Origin: Desulfobacterales bacterium
Lineage (GTDB): Bacteria > Desulfobacterota > Desulfobacteria > Desulfobacterales > SKZT01
Direction: 5' to 3'
Assembly: GCA_018399715.1 (NCBI GenBank)
Contig: JAGYNR010000006.1
Coordinates: 1 to 45,913 of the forward strand
Length of the DNA stretch: 45,913 nucleotides
Under the pieces are notes generated by a model, which saw nothing but the letters and a program-made list of their open reading frames with translations, made no database searches and was not told the DNA's origin. Positions 16,405 to 25,748 of this stretch are shown one piece after another. A program made the translations under genes and the position numbers. Every line of letters begins with the position of its first letter. Within the stretch, counting starts at the first letter, position 1.

Positions 16405-18645
16405 TCAAGATCTGGTCAGTTTGGCTCGGATTCCCCAGGCCATGTTGAGACCGGTTAACGGATCTTCAACAGTACCGATAACCTGGTTGGCATTAACGCC
16501 TTTGCCGTTGCCCATATATTCATCATATCCCGTATGACCCAACCCCGTCGGTGTTGCAATCATTCCCGGCCGAATACCTTCATTAAAGTTTACTTTAACC
16601 TGGGCTTCTCCAACCGGAGTTGTCAGGGTAGCAGATTCACCCTGAGAAAGTCCCAGATTTTGAGCCGTTTTGGGATTGATCTGAACCAGAACGTCATTTT
16701 TCACCAATGTTTCATCGGAGACAGCCTTCAACATGAAAGGTGTTGACCCCACATATCCGGTAGCCCTTTTCATTGAGCCGTAAGGCACCATTATCAATGG
16801 GTACTTCTTTTCATCGCCTTCCAACGCCGTCGGATAATAATGAGGAATGCCAATATTGTTCTCATCCGCATTTTTTACAAGGGAAGAGACAAATTCGAAT
16901 TTGCCGGATGGCGTTTCAAATACCCATTTATTGGGTGCAAAACCACTGTCTACATCGTAAACCTTTTTATAAAGCTGATTCCATCGACTTCCAAGCGTTT
17001 GTTTCAGGCAGCCTTTATAATCTTTCCAACCAAAAGCGCCTGAAATGGAATTTCCCATGCATTTTGCCAGTTTGATAATGACATCTCCGGTGTGCATGGT
17101 ATTGAGCTGTGGTTTGACAACCGGTTTGGCCAGACTCAAAATGGGATACTGAAGGCCGTTGGGAGTAGGCACATCTTCATATCGTTCCAGATAAGTATGG
17201 TTGGGAAGAATAAGATCAGCGTTTTTAGCAGTCTCGTCCATATATGAAGAAAAACTGACAATAAACGGTATTTTATCAAAAGCCGCCTGAACCGCTTTCG
17301 TATCCGGCATGGAATACAGTGGATTGGAATTGTAAACAAGCAAGGCCTCAATCGGATATGCCGATCCCTCATTAATCTTTTTAGGAAAACGGTTTAGCAG
17401 GCTTTGGACATACGGATAATCTTTGCTTCCAGCCCCATCAACCCGTTCCTGCTGCATTCCCAGGGAGGCAACTTTGTCCATTATCGGATGAGGCCATCGA
17501 ATATACTCGTTTTTGGGTAATGTCCATACGCCGCCCTTACTGTTAATATTTCCTACAAGTGCATTTAAAGCATGAACCGCCATGAACTCATGGATATTGC
17601 CGGGAACATCACCTTTCCCTCGCCCGCAAATCGCAATCGGATGTTTTGATGCTGCAAATGCTCTTGCAACTTCTTCAATAACAGACGGATCAATTCCGGC
17701 CACATCCGATACCCGGGCAGGACTGTATGCATCTAAAACCAGTTTTTTGTATTGATCAAACCCTTCGGATGCCTCCTTGATAAACCCCTTATTATAAAGA
17801 TTTTCCTTTATAATAACATGAGAAATTCCCATCGCCAAAGCAGCTTCGGTTCCCGGCTCGATGGAAATCCACCGATCCATTTTGGCGGCCGTATTAGACA
17901 ATCGCGAATCAACCTGAACGACTGTTCCTTTTGTCCGCCAATTGCTGTTTGCTAAAAACATCCGAACCGGAGCTCCCCATCCCTCGATAATCCCACTACC
18001 AAAAGAAAGTATATAATCGGCGTTTTCAAAATCGAATCCCGCCGAACCGGTAGCGCCCTGCATCAGGTACAGCATCGCCTCATAGGAATCCTGAATACTG
18101 GGTTCGGTCATGAAGTTGGGTGAACCGTAGACGGTCATAAAGCGATTGATCAACCGGGCGACTGTCCCCTCTTTGCTTCCCGAAACAGCAGCTACCTGAT
18201 GGGGATTACCGGATGCCCGAATTTGATTGAGCTTTGAGGATACCTCCGACAACGCCTCTTTCCAGGAGATTCTTTTCCACCTTCCTTCTCCTCTTTCACC
18301 TGTTCGCTTCATTGGCGCCTCAACCCGAAAAGGACCGTACAGCAATTGTAACCCTGAATTACCCAGAATACAGGTGCCGCCCTTATTGACAGGATGCTCT
18401 TCCATACCAGCAATCTGTACCGCCCGTTCATCGACTTTACGAACAGTAATACCACACCCGCCCGGACAGAGGGTACAAACGGTATTCTCATAGGTATAAG
18501 CGCCATCGGGGGGTACCGGTGTCCAAGGCCACATTTGTGTCCAAATGGAGATATCGTCCGTTAGTTTCCAGGGCAATGGAGACAGGGTAATTCCGGCAGC
18601 AGCTCCAATGCCGAATGATAAGAAACATCTTCTACTCAGTTTCAT
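16405..18645 (-). CDS. qrcB: QrcB: molybdopterin-oxidoreductase-family subunit of menaquinone reductase
   Basis: This 746-residue member of the bis-MGD oxidoreductase family starts with a twin-arginine signal (SRRCFLSF, Arg5-Arg6). It then has a 4Fe-4S motif C57-x2-C60-x3-C64-x27-C92. At the place where active enzymes carry a Cys, Sec or Ser metal ligand (after GSPNF, about residue 172) I read EPSIQDSY with no cysteine. This fits reports that the Desulfovibrio Qrc holds no molybdenum and that QrcB acts structurally or in electron transfer. It is translated 80 bases after qrcA. Assignment to Qrc rests mainly on operon order. Confidence 0.9.
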   Translation of the reverse strand: MKLSRRCFLSFGIGAAAGITLSPLPWKLTDDISIWTQMWPWTPVPPDGAYTYENTVCTLCPGGCGITVRKVDERAVQIAGMEEHPVNKGGTCILGNSGLQLLYGPFRVEAPMKRTGERGEGRWKRISWKEALSEVSSKLNQIRASGNPHQVAAVSGSKEGTVARLINRFMTVYGSPNFMTEPSIQDSYEAMLYLMQGATGSAGFDFENADYILSFGSGIIEGWGAPVRMFLANSNWRTKGTVVQVDSRLSNTAAKMDRWISIEPGTEAALAMGISHVIIKENLYNKGFIKEASEGFDQYKKLVLDAYSPARVSDVAGIDPSVIEEVARAFAASKHPIAICGRGKGDVPGNIHEFMAVHALNALVGNINSKGGVWTLPKNEYIRWPHPIMDKVASLGMQQERVDGAGSKDYPYVQSLLNRFPKKINEGSAYPIEALLVYNSNPLYSMPDTKAVQAAFDKIPFIVSFSSYMDETAKNADLILPNHTYLERYEDVPTPNGLQYPILSLAKPVVKPQLNTMHTGDVIIKLAKCMGNSISGAFGWKDYKGCLKQTLGSRWNQLYKKVYDVDSGFAPNKWVFETPSGKFEFVSSLVKNADENNIGIPHYYPTALEGDEKKYPLIMVPYGSMKRATGYVGSTPFMLKAVSDETLVKNDVLVQINPKTAQNLGLSQGESATLTTPVGEAQVKVNFNEGIRPGMIATPTGLGHTGYDEYMGNGKGVNANQVIGTVEDPLTGLNMAWGIRAKLTRS

Positions 18646-18725
18646 GGATTTTACCTCTTATGAAAAAGTACGGGACTAAAATATAACATTTAAAAGTTTC
18701 CGTCCTTGACAGAATTTTCTTGTTA

Positions 18726-19388
18726 CTATTTATGACAAACAAAACAGGGTCCTTTTTTGGTTTGGACACTATATTGTTTGACATTATTTTCGCGGTGACA
18801 TTCCGCACAATCATCCATCTTCATACGATCCCAGGTATTTTTCTTGATTCCGCTAATGTTATGCCCCCAGATATTGCGACTATAACCAGTAATAATATTG
18901 TACTCATAAACCGGCAAACTGGTAGAATTACCAATATGCCCATGACAGGTCTTACATTGCATTTCCCCCGCAAGAACATGGGCAGCATGGGAAAAGAAGA
19001 CACAGTCAGGCTGCCTGGAATAAACCAGCCAGGGGACCTCCCGGTTATTCCGGACATATTCGTTGACGAAAATTTCTTCATCCTTGGTTATGCCCTGCAC
19101 ATCTGTGTGACATTCAATACATTGATTCAATTTAGGGGCACCGGAATAGGTACCATCATTACGGAAAAAATGGCAGCTCTGGCAACCGTCCAGCACCATC
19201 TCATTGTGAAGGGCGTGGTTGAAATCAAACGGCTGCTCCTTCTGGCAATACAGTACCTTTGGGAAAAGAACCCACCCTACCAGAAGGCTCACCACTAAAC
19301 CGACAATGAAAAAAATAAAAACAATTCCAGCACCTCCGTCTGATGCTTTTGCAGAAACCTCTTTGGCTTTTTCCTGTGATGCACTCAT
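18726..19388 (-). CDS. qrcA: QrcA: multiheme cytochrome c subunit of menaquinone reductase
   Basis: The 220-residue protein has an N-terminal membrane anchor (residues about 21-43) and five CxxCH haem-binding motifs: CQSCH, CIECH, CKTCH, CAECH and CFVCH, the last four residues from the end. Several extra histidines (for example FNHALH and FSHAAH) can serve as distal ligands. It would take electrons from soluble cytochrome c3 in the periplasm. The Desulfovibrio QrcA is described as a hexahaem protein; here I find five canonical motifs plus an isolated Cys48 just after the anchor. It is the first gene after the candidate qrc promoter and is preceded by a GGAG site. Confidence 0.9.
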   Translation of the reverse strand: MSASQEKAKEVSAKASDGGAGIVFIFFIVGLVVSLLVGWVLFPKVLYCQKEQPFDFNHALHNEMVLDGCQSCHFFRNDGTYSGAPKLNQCIECHTDVQGITKDEEIFVNEYVRNNREVPWLVYSRQPDCVFFSHAAHVLAGEMQCKTCHGHIGNSTSLPVYEYNIITGYSRNIWGHNISGIKKNTWDRMKMDDCAECHRENNVKQYSVQTKKGPCFVCHK

Positions 19389-19439
19389 GGAGACTCCGTC
19401 AAAATATGGTTAATAATTTATTTGAGTTTAATGAATGAC

Positions 19440-19468
19440 TGTTTATCTGTACTTCTCTTATTTGTCAA
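19440..19468 (-). promoter_or_regulatory. Candidate promoter of the qrc operon
   Basis: On the minus strand a perfect TTGACA (19468-19463) and TAAACA (19445-19440) are 17 bases apart, in the 90-base gap between ccsA and qrcA. The qrcA start lies 51 bases after the -10. The same two hexamers with the same spacing occur at 21962-21990 before the ABC operon. qrc could still also be read from upstream of resB. Confidence 0.5.
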
Positions 19469-19478
19469 GAAAAAATCA

Positions 19479-20318
19479 CTAACCCATAGCCCCATAACTG
19501 TGAAGACCCGGAAGAAGATTAACGCCGAAATACGTAAATATAACTGCCATGAACCCCAGAATCGATAAAAAAGCGATCCGTTTTCCGTGCCATCCACGCA
19601 TCATGCGAGCATGAATCAATGTGGAATAGACAAACCATGTTATCAGTGACCAGGTCTCTTTCGGGTCCCACCCCCAGTATCTTCCCCAGGCGGAGTTGGC
19701 CCACACCGCGCCGGTTATAATTCCTCCGGTCAAAAATAAAAATCCGAACATGATCAATTGATAAGTCAATTCATCCAGAACTTTATTATCCGGCAGACGG
19801 CTCAATACCCCCTCTTCCCGGATTGTTCCACCTTTTATGATATACATGATACTGACACCAAAAGCGATTGCAAATGCGGCATAACCAATAAAACAGGTAA
19901 CAACATGGGCAATTAGCCAGTTGCTTTTCAAGGCGGGGATAAGCGGCTGAATCTTATCATTGATGTTAGGGGAAAGGCTGGCATAGGCAATGGCTAAAAA
20001 GGCCAAAGGTATCGCAAAAGCCCCTATTATCCGGTTTCCATATTTATGCTCCACAACGAGATAAATAACAGTGATGGTCATGGCAAAAAAAACCAGTGAT
20101 TCATAAAGATTGGATAGCGGCGCATGGCCGATCCCCATCTGGTAAGATTCTATCCATCTCAAAATGATACCAGCCAGATTCCCGACCATTCCCAGAAAGG
20201 CGACCCAGGTACCCACTCTACCGGCGATTTCCTTTTTAAAAACCCATGCAAAAATATACAAAAATGCGGCTAATCCGTAAACTAGCGTTGTTAAAGACAA
20301 TATGGCGGAACTGTTCAT
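19479..20318 (-). CDS. ccsA: Cytochrome c biogenesis protein CcsA/ResC (System II)
   Basis: This 279-residue protein has about eight membrane segments and the tryptophan-rich haem-handling WWD motif (WGRYWGWDPKETW, residues 211-223). His65 and His138 lie in the positions of the external and membrane haem ligands. With ResB it carries haem across the membrane and attaches it to CxxCH motifs in the periplasm. It follows resB and precedes the multihaem qrcA, whose maturation needs it. Confidence 0.93.
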   Translation of the reverse strand: MNSSAILSLTTLVYGLAAFLYIFAWVFKKEIAGRVGTWVAFLGMVGNLAGIILRWIESYQMGIGHAPLSNLYESLVFFAMTITVIYLVVEHKYGNRIIGAFAIPLAFLAIAYASLSPNINDKIQPLIPALKSNWLIAHVVTCFIGYAAFAIAFGVSIMYIIKGGTIREEGVLSRLPDNKVLDELTYQLIMFGFLFLTGGIITGAVWANSAWGRYWGWDPKETWSLITWFVYSTLIHARMMRGWHGKRIAFLSILGFMAVIFTYFGVNLLPGLHSYGAMG

Positions 20319-20356
20319 TCATTATCCTCACATTAAAAATTCAGGTTTAAAAGTGG

Positions 20357-21727
20357 TTAGCTGTGATCCTGTAGATTTTCCGTTATTTTCTTTATTTTTT
20401 GCTGCATTCCCAGCTTGTTTTTATTGGCGGTTCCAGCCACCATTACACGACTGTTTTCTTCAGTTTTAATAGTTTCGATGCAAATCCGTTGATGAGACAT
20501 AAAAAGGGTAACAAAACATCCTAATATCATAATGATAAACCCTATATAAACGACCGGAACTCCCGGATCATGAGTCACCTGGAGACCAGTATAGTACCGT
20601 TTATCATAATCCCTGATGGAAATAATCAGCTCTCCTTTTCTCATTTTATCAAAACCGGGAAACCGTGTCGGAAGTATCACTTCTATGGGATTGCCGTCTT
20701 TTGGCCTTAAAATCCCCAAAAAAGATTCACCAATATCGTGCCCCCGAAATAAAGCGTTACGGCTGTATTTCTTCAGGGAAAACATGCCGATCCCCTCGGG
20801 AAGTTCAATGGTCTCTCCGATTTTGACCTTTTTAATGTAATCAAGACCCGATTTTCTACTGGTGATATCGAGTGTAGCCGTATCCGCAGCGTCGGTACCA
20901 TAACTTGACTGAAAAATATTGATACCTTTAAACCGAATGGGATCATTGACCACAATATTTTTTTTAAAAACAGGTTGTCCTTCTTCGAAAATGGTTATGA
21001 GGCTGCGATATTCCTTCGGTGCCCCCGACTCGTAAAAGCTGACATCAAAATCTTCACATCGAATTTCAAAATCAAGCTGATGACGCTCCTGTCTATTGTT
21101 AAGCCAAATACTGTCGACCGTCTCTCCTTCCGGAATGTTCACATATCCTTCAAAGCCAAAAACAGACCCCAGCAAGCCGCCAAACAGCAGAAAAATAATG
21201 CTAAGGTGAACGATGTAAGCCCCCAAGCGGGTCCACCGCCCTTTTTCTCCAAACAGGCACCAGCCATTATCAGTTCCTTCCACCCGACAATATCTGAATT
21301 TTTGACGGATAAACGACTCATAAATTTTCCGTAGTACATTAGGGGATTTTTTACTGACAAACTCCTGTTTTTTGGCGTCGCTCCTGAAATTTCTAACGTT
21401 AAAGGGAGGATTTTTAACAGATACAATTTTCCAGATGACCGGAAAACGATCCAGGGAACAGACAATGACGTTAACCGTTAATAAGATTAGCAGCAGTTGA
21501 AACCACCAGGAATGGTACATATCAAAAAAATTTAAAAGACCAAATATCCTGAAAAGCTTCTCCCCGAACGCATCGATATAGGCTGCAGAGCTTTGGTTCT
21601 GCGGGATGACTGTTCCGATAACGGAAGTGACTGCAAGTGACAGCAAAACCGCAACGGTAAGCTTTACAGTTGCAAAAAACCTCCAAATACTTTTCAGAAA
21701 ATTTGGAGGCGTTTCTTTCTTTTCCAT
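20357..21727 (-). CDS. resB: Cytochrome c biogenesis protein ResB (System II)
   Basis: The 456-residue protein shows the ResB/Ccs1 layout. Two membrane spans occupy the N-terminal 90 residues, a third span lies near residue 175, then comes a large periplasmic domain with the GxxxxINIFQSSYG-like block, and a last span sits near residue 400. It partners with CcsA in the System II haem lyase. It is the first gene of the minus-strand block. The 319-base divergent region upstream (21728-22046) is AT-rich and shows no gene. Confidence 0.92.
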   Translation of the reverse strand: MEKKETPPNFLKSIWRFFATVKLTVAVLLSLAVTSVIGTVIPQNQSSAAYIDAFGEKLFRIFGLLNFFDMYHSWWFQLLLILLTVNVIVCSLDRFPVIWKIVSVKNPPFNVRNFRSDAKKQEFVSKKSPNVLRKIYESFIRQKFRYCRVEGTDNGWCLFGEKGRWTRLGAYIVHLSIIFLLFGGLLGSVFGFEGYVNIPEGETVDSIWLNNRQERHQLDFEIRCEDFDVSFYESGAPKEYRSLITIFEEGQPVFKKNIVVNDPIRFKGINIFQSSYGTDAADTATLDITSRKSGLDYIKKVKIGETIELPEGIGMFSLKKYSRNALFRGHDIGESFLGILRPKDGNPIEVILPTRFPGFDKMRKGELIISIRDYDKRYYTGLQVTHDPGVPVVYIGFIIMILGCFVTLFMSHQRICIETIKTEENSRVMVAGTANKNKLGMQQKIKKITENLQDHS

Positions 21728-21961
21728 TCTAACCGATTCCTTTCAAGAGGGCACAACTTAGGAACATGGCATAAATGATGGTATGATAATTTTTTGCCAC
21801 ATCCTTTGATCCTTATCGATAAACAGATTTGTTTATATCTTGAGGTTTATGCAAAATATAAAACTAATAATATAACAAAAGTAATATTTCCAGACAATAT
21901 ACTAAAAAAACAATCCTTGACAAATTTTAATCTTTATTTACCATTTATAAAATTTTTCTGA

Positions 21962-21990
21962 TTGACAAATATGTCCAAACCTACTAAACA
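21962..21990 (+). promoter_or_regulatory. Candidate promoter of the gld-type ABC operon
   Basis: TTGACA (21962-21967) and TAAACA (21985-21990) are 17 bases apart, in the divergent region between resB and the ABC ATPase gene. A second TTGACA at 21917 lacks a matching -10. The remainder of the 319-base gap is AT-rich without other recognisable signals. Confidence 0.4.
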
Positions 21991-22046
21991 ATCGAATTTA
22001 TTTGGTATTGGATTGTATACAATTAAAATAAAAGGAGATTTTGTCA

Positions 22047-22979
22047 ATGATCGAGGTAAGAGAGCTTACCAAATATTATGGTTTCAAAAAAGTGGTGGAT
22101 AATATTTCCTTTACCGCTGAAAAAGGGGAAATACTAGGATTTCTGGGACCTAATGCAGCCGGTAAATCCACCACTATGAGAATGATCACAGGCTTTATCC
22201 CACCCAGCAGCGGCACAGCCGTAATTGGCGGTTTTGACATCACGAGCAACTCTCTTTCAGCCAGGGAAAAAATTGGGTATCTCCCCGAAAACGCACCGGC
22301 ATATATAGATATGTCTGTTTACCACTATCTGGAATTCTGTGCTGAAATACGGGGGTTTTCCGGTACACAAAAAGCTCAGAAGGTTCGTGACACCATTGAT
22401 CGCTGTTTTCTTTCCGGGGTAACTCACCAGACGATCGGTACGCTTTCAAAAGGATATAAGCAAAGAGTTTGTTTTGCGCAAAGCATCATTCATGATCCCG
22501 AGTATCTTATCTTAGACGAACCGACAGACGGTCTGGACCCTAATCAGAAACATGAAGTCCGACTGATGATCAAAGATATGAGTGAAGAAAAGGCCATCAT
22601 CCTTTCGACTCATATTTTAGATGAAGTCGATGCTGTCTGTTCGAGGGCCATTATCATTGCTGGTGGCCGGATCGTGGCTGATGAAACACCGGCGGATCTT
22701 CGTAAAAAATCCGCAATGCATGGTGCCGTTACCCTTAGCCTGAAAACCGGTGATACGCAAACCCTTCTTTCCTGCCTTGGAAATGTGCCAGACGTTAAGT
22801 CAGTGGAACTTTTATCAAATGAGGAAAACAACATAAAAGTTCGGGTTTTTCCGGAGGATAAAAATAGCCTTCTGGCTGATAAGCTTTTGGTCACCCTTAT
22901 GGAAAACAAATATCAGGTGCAATCCGCATGGGTGGAGCAGGGGCGTTTAGATGATGTTTTTCGGATGATCACCGCCTGA
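22047..22979 (+). CDS. ABC transporter ATP-binding protein, GldA/NatA-like
   Basis: The 310-residue protein has all the ABC ATPase motifs: Walker A GPNAAGKSTT at 34-43, the signature LSKGYKQRV, Walker B YLILDEPTDGLDP and the switch histidine in STHILDE. The ATG at 47 bases into the 22000s (22047) is preferred over a TTG two codons earlier because AAAGGAG lies nine bases before it. It heads a conserved set with a permease, a GldG-like auxiliary protein and a DUF4340 protein, and would power that complex. The substrate is unknown; the GldA name is by homology and does not prove gliding. Confidence 0.9.
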   Translation: MIEVRELTKYYGFKKVVDNISFTAEKGEILGFLGPNAAGKSTTMRMITGFIPPSSGTAVIGGFDITSNSLSAREKIGYLPENAPAYIDMSVYHYLEFCAEIRGFSGTQKAQKVRDTIDRCFLSGVTHQTIGTLSKGYKQRVCFAQSIIHDPEYLILDEPTDGLDPNQKHEVRLMIKDMSEEKAIILSTHILDEVDAVCSRAIIIAGGRIVADETPADLRKKSAMHGAVTLSLKTGDTQTLLSCLGNVPDVKSVELLSNEENNIKVRVFPEDKNSLLADKLLVTLMENKYQVQSAWVEQGRLDDVFRMITA

Positions 22980-23062
22980 AATCCGGTTTTAATATTTGCC
23001 ATGCATCAACAATATCCAAGCCCCATATTTAGCAACTGTTATCAATCAAAAACTGAGGTCAT

Positions 23063-23815
23063 ATGAGAACGACAAAAGTTTTGAATAATATCAAGGCTGT
23101 ATTCAAAAGAGAACTGACCGGTTATTTCGGATCGGCTGTTGCTTATGTGTTCATTGTTATTTTCCTTTTGCTTATCGGTTTTTTTACATTTAATATCAGC
23201 AATTTTTTTGAGGTAGGCCAGGCTGATTTGAGAGCCTTTTTTCAATGGCATCCTTGGATTTTTCTGTTTCTGGTGCCCGCAGTCGCCATGAGATTATGGG
23301 CCGAAGAACGTCGTCTGGGAACCATAGAACTGCTATTGACGCTTCCGGTTACACTAGGAGAAGTCATATTGGGTAAATTCCTGGCCGCTTGGTTTTTTTT
23401 GGGTATTTCCCTGTTGCTCACCTTTCCAATGGTGCTAACTGTCATTTATCTCGGCTCTCCTGATTTGGGCGCCATTTTTTGTGCCTACCTGGGTAGCTTT
23501 TTAATGGCCGGGGCCTTTCTGAGCGTCGGGATTATGACATCCTCGCTGACTCGAAGCCAGGTCGTCAGTTTCATTGTTGCGGTCGTCATCTGCCTTTTTT
23601 TTATTTTGGCAGGATTTTCGCCGGTGATTGATGTCCTTTCGGGATGGGCACCTCGCTGGTTGATTGGTCTGGTATCTCAGTTGAGTTTTCTGACTCATTT
23701 TGCATCAATCGAAAAAGGAGTCCTTGATTTCAGGGACCTTCTGTATTTTTTTTCAGTGATTTTTTTCATGTTGTTTGCTAACGCCGTAGTGCTGGAAAAC
23801 CGACGGACGGCTTAA
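23063..23815 (+). CDS. ABC-2 type permease, GldF/NosY-like
   Basis: This 250-residue protein has six hydrophobic segments and the ABC-2 permease feature RLWAEERRLGTIELLLTLPVT in the first cytoplasmic loop. The N-terminal KRELTGYFGSAVAYVF is typical of GldF-like permeases. It lies between its ATPase and the GldG-like partner, 15 bases before the latter, and forms the membrane channel of the complex. Confidence 0.9.
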   Translation: MRTTKVLNNIKAVFKRELTGYFGSAVAYVFIVIFLLLIGFFTFNISNFFEVGQADLRAFFQWHPWIFLFLVPAVAMRLWAEERRLGTIELLLTLPVTLGEVILGKFLAAWFFLGISLLLTFPMVLTVIYLGSPDLGAIFCAYLGSFLMAGAFLSVGIMTSSLTRSQVVSFIVAVVICLFFILAGFSPVIDVLSGWAPRWLIGLVSQLSFLTHFASIEKGVLDFRDLLYFFSVIFFMLFANAVVLENRRTA

Positions 23816-23830
23816 TGGAGGTTTAGATAT

Positions 23831-25726
23831 ATGTCCGCAGAGAAAAAAAATATTAAAAAAGCCCTCTTATCCGTAGGCGGCCTGGTGATAATGATGGTCA
23901 TTCTTCTTCTGGTCAATGTGCTCTTTGCCAGGGTGACACTGCGCTGGGACGCCACCGAGGACAATTTGTATTCTTTGTCCGAGGGTTCCCAAAATCTATT
24001 GGATAATCTTAAAAATCCTGTTAATATAAAAGTTTTTTATTCAAAAAGCCTGGTTAATATTCCGCCGGCGTTTAACACTTATGCGAATCAGGTGATCGAT
24101 TTTCTTTCTGAATATCAATATTACGCAAAGGGCAAAATTTCCTTGGAAATTTTTGATCCCAGACCCGACTCTGAAGAAGAAGATTGGGCGAAACGATACG
24201 GCATAAAGGGTATCAATCTTTCTACGGGCGATACGTTTTATATGGGACTGGTGGCAACATCATTGGACCAGGAATATGCAATTCCGTTTCTGGATCCTGC
24301 CGGAGAAGAACGACTGGAATACGAGCTTACCCGTATTATCAGCCGAGTTCAGTCAGCCAAAAAACAAAAAGTGGGCGTCATCAGCACACTTCCGGTTTTT
24401 GGAGCCCCCTCCCCTACCATGAATATGCAGCAAGTTTCTGCCGAACCGTGGCTGTTTATTGAACAGCTTAAGGAAACCTATGATGTCACTGAAATCAAAA
24501 CGGATGCAGAAACAATTCCTGATGATCTGGATTTATTGTTGATTATTCATCCGAAAGGATTTTCAGAATCGATTGAGTATGCCATCGACCAGTATATTCT
24601 GCATGGTGGAAATGCCCTGGTTTGTGTGGATCCTTTCGCTACCATGGATCAATCCCGGCAGCAAACCAAAGCATCATCGATGAAACGCTTCTTTTCAGCG
24701 TGGGGAATCTCCATGGAAACCGGCAAGGCGGTCATTGATTTCGATTTTCCAACCCGTCTCAGGGGTCAGAACAATCAGATAGAAAGCAATCCGGCCTGGC
24801 TGTCACTTCAGCAGGAAGCTTTCAACCAGAATGCATTGGTAACCTCTCAAATCGAATCAGTTCTGTTTCCCATTGCCGGTGCGTTGAAAAAAAAATCTGA
24901 CAGCGGGTATGAATATGAAACCCTGATTGAATCTAGTGCCAATTCCATGCTTCAGGAGGCATTTATGGTGCAGTTTGGCACAAAACATATCCGAAGTGAA
25001 TTTCAACCCTCTATTGACACATACGATCTGGCGGTCCGGATACGGGGTAAATTTAAGACATCGTTTCCCGACGGATCTCCTGAAAATAAAGAAAATTTGG
25101 AAAGCAGCGAAAAAAAAGATAAAAAACCGGCCGAAGCCAACGATGAATCCCTAAAGGAAGGTATCGACCAGGCGACAGTGATTCTGGTAGCCGATACAGA
25201 TTTTTTATGGGACCAATATTATGTACAAAAACAAAATTTTCTGGGACATATTCTAACCCGTATGTTCAATGACAATCTGAATTTTTTCTTAAATTCGGTA
25301 GAAATGCTGGCAGGTGGCGATAATCTTATCAGCATCAGGTCCAGAGGCTCATTTGACCGGCCGTTTACGACTGTTCAGATGCTGGAAAAAAAGGCGCAGG
25401 CGCAGTGGCTGGACAGGGAAAAGGAACTTGAAAGACGGGTGGAAGAAACCAATCGGAAACTTCAGGAATTGCAGGGCCAAAAAGATGCCTCCCAGAAATT
25501 TATCATGAGTGAAGAGCAGGAAGCGGAAATTCAAAGATTTGAGGAAGAAAAGCAAAGAATCAAGCGGGAATTGAAACTGGTCCGGCGTCATCTCAGATCG
25601 GAAATCGAAGCGCTGGGAATGACAGTTAAATTTGTCAATATATTCCTGATGCCGATTCTGGTTTCGATGGCAGGCATCGGATACGCTCTTTATCAACGCA
25701 AAAAAAGTATTAATAAAGCGTCTTAA
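23831..25726 (+). CDS. GldG-like auxiliary component of ABC transporter
   Basis: The 631-residue protein has one N-terminal membrane span (about 13-33), then a large extracytoplasmic region of the ABC_transp_aux type that starts LRWDATEDNLYSLSEGSQNLL. A charged linker (residues about 417-440) and a coiled coil rich in Glu/Arg/Lys (about 520-590) follow, and a C-terminal span precedes a short basic tail. This is the layout of GldG proteins, which work with GldA and GldF. What the complex moves or senses outside Bacteroidetes is not known. A ribosome-binding site GGAGG precedes the ATG. Confidence 0.9.
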   Translation: MSAEKKNIKKALLSVGGLVIMMVILLLVNVLFARVTLRWDATEDNLYSLSEGSQNLLDNLKNPVNIKVFYSKSLVNIPPAFNTYANQVIDFLSEYQYYAKGKISLEIFDPRPDSEEEDWAKRYGIKGINLSTGDTFYMGLVATSLDQEYAIPFLDPAGEERLEYELTRIISRVQSAKKQKVGVISTLPVFGAPSPTMNMQQVSAEPWLFIEQLKETYDVTEIKTDAETIPDDLDLLLIIHPKGFSESIEYAIDQYILHGGNALVCVDPFATMDQSRQQTKASSMKRFFSAWGISMETGKAVIDFDFPTRLRGQNNQIESNPAWLSLQQEAFNQNALVTSQIESVLFPIAGALKKKSDSGYEYETLIESSANSMLQEAFMVQFGTKHIRSEFQPSIDTYDLAVRIRGKFKTSFPDGSPENKENLESSEKKDKKPAEANDESLKEGIDQATVILVADTDFLWDQYYVQKQNFLGHILTRMFNDNLNFFLNSVEMLAGGDNLISIRSRGSFDRPFTTVQMLEKKAQAQWLDREKELERRVEETNRKLQELQGQKDASQKFIMSEEQEAEIQRFEEEKQRIKRELKLVRRHLRSEIEALGMTVKFVNIFLMPILVSMAGIGYALYQRKKSINKAS

Positions 25727-25748
25727 AAGATATTTTTAGGAGAAAAGA

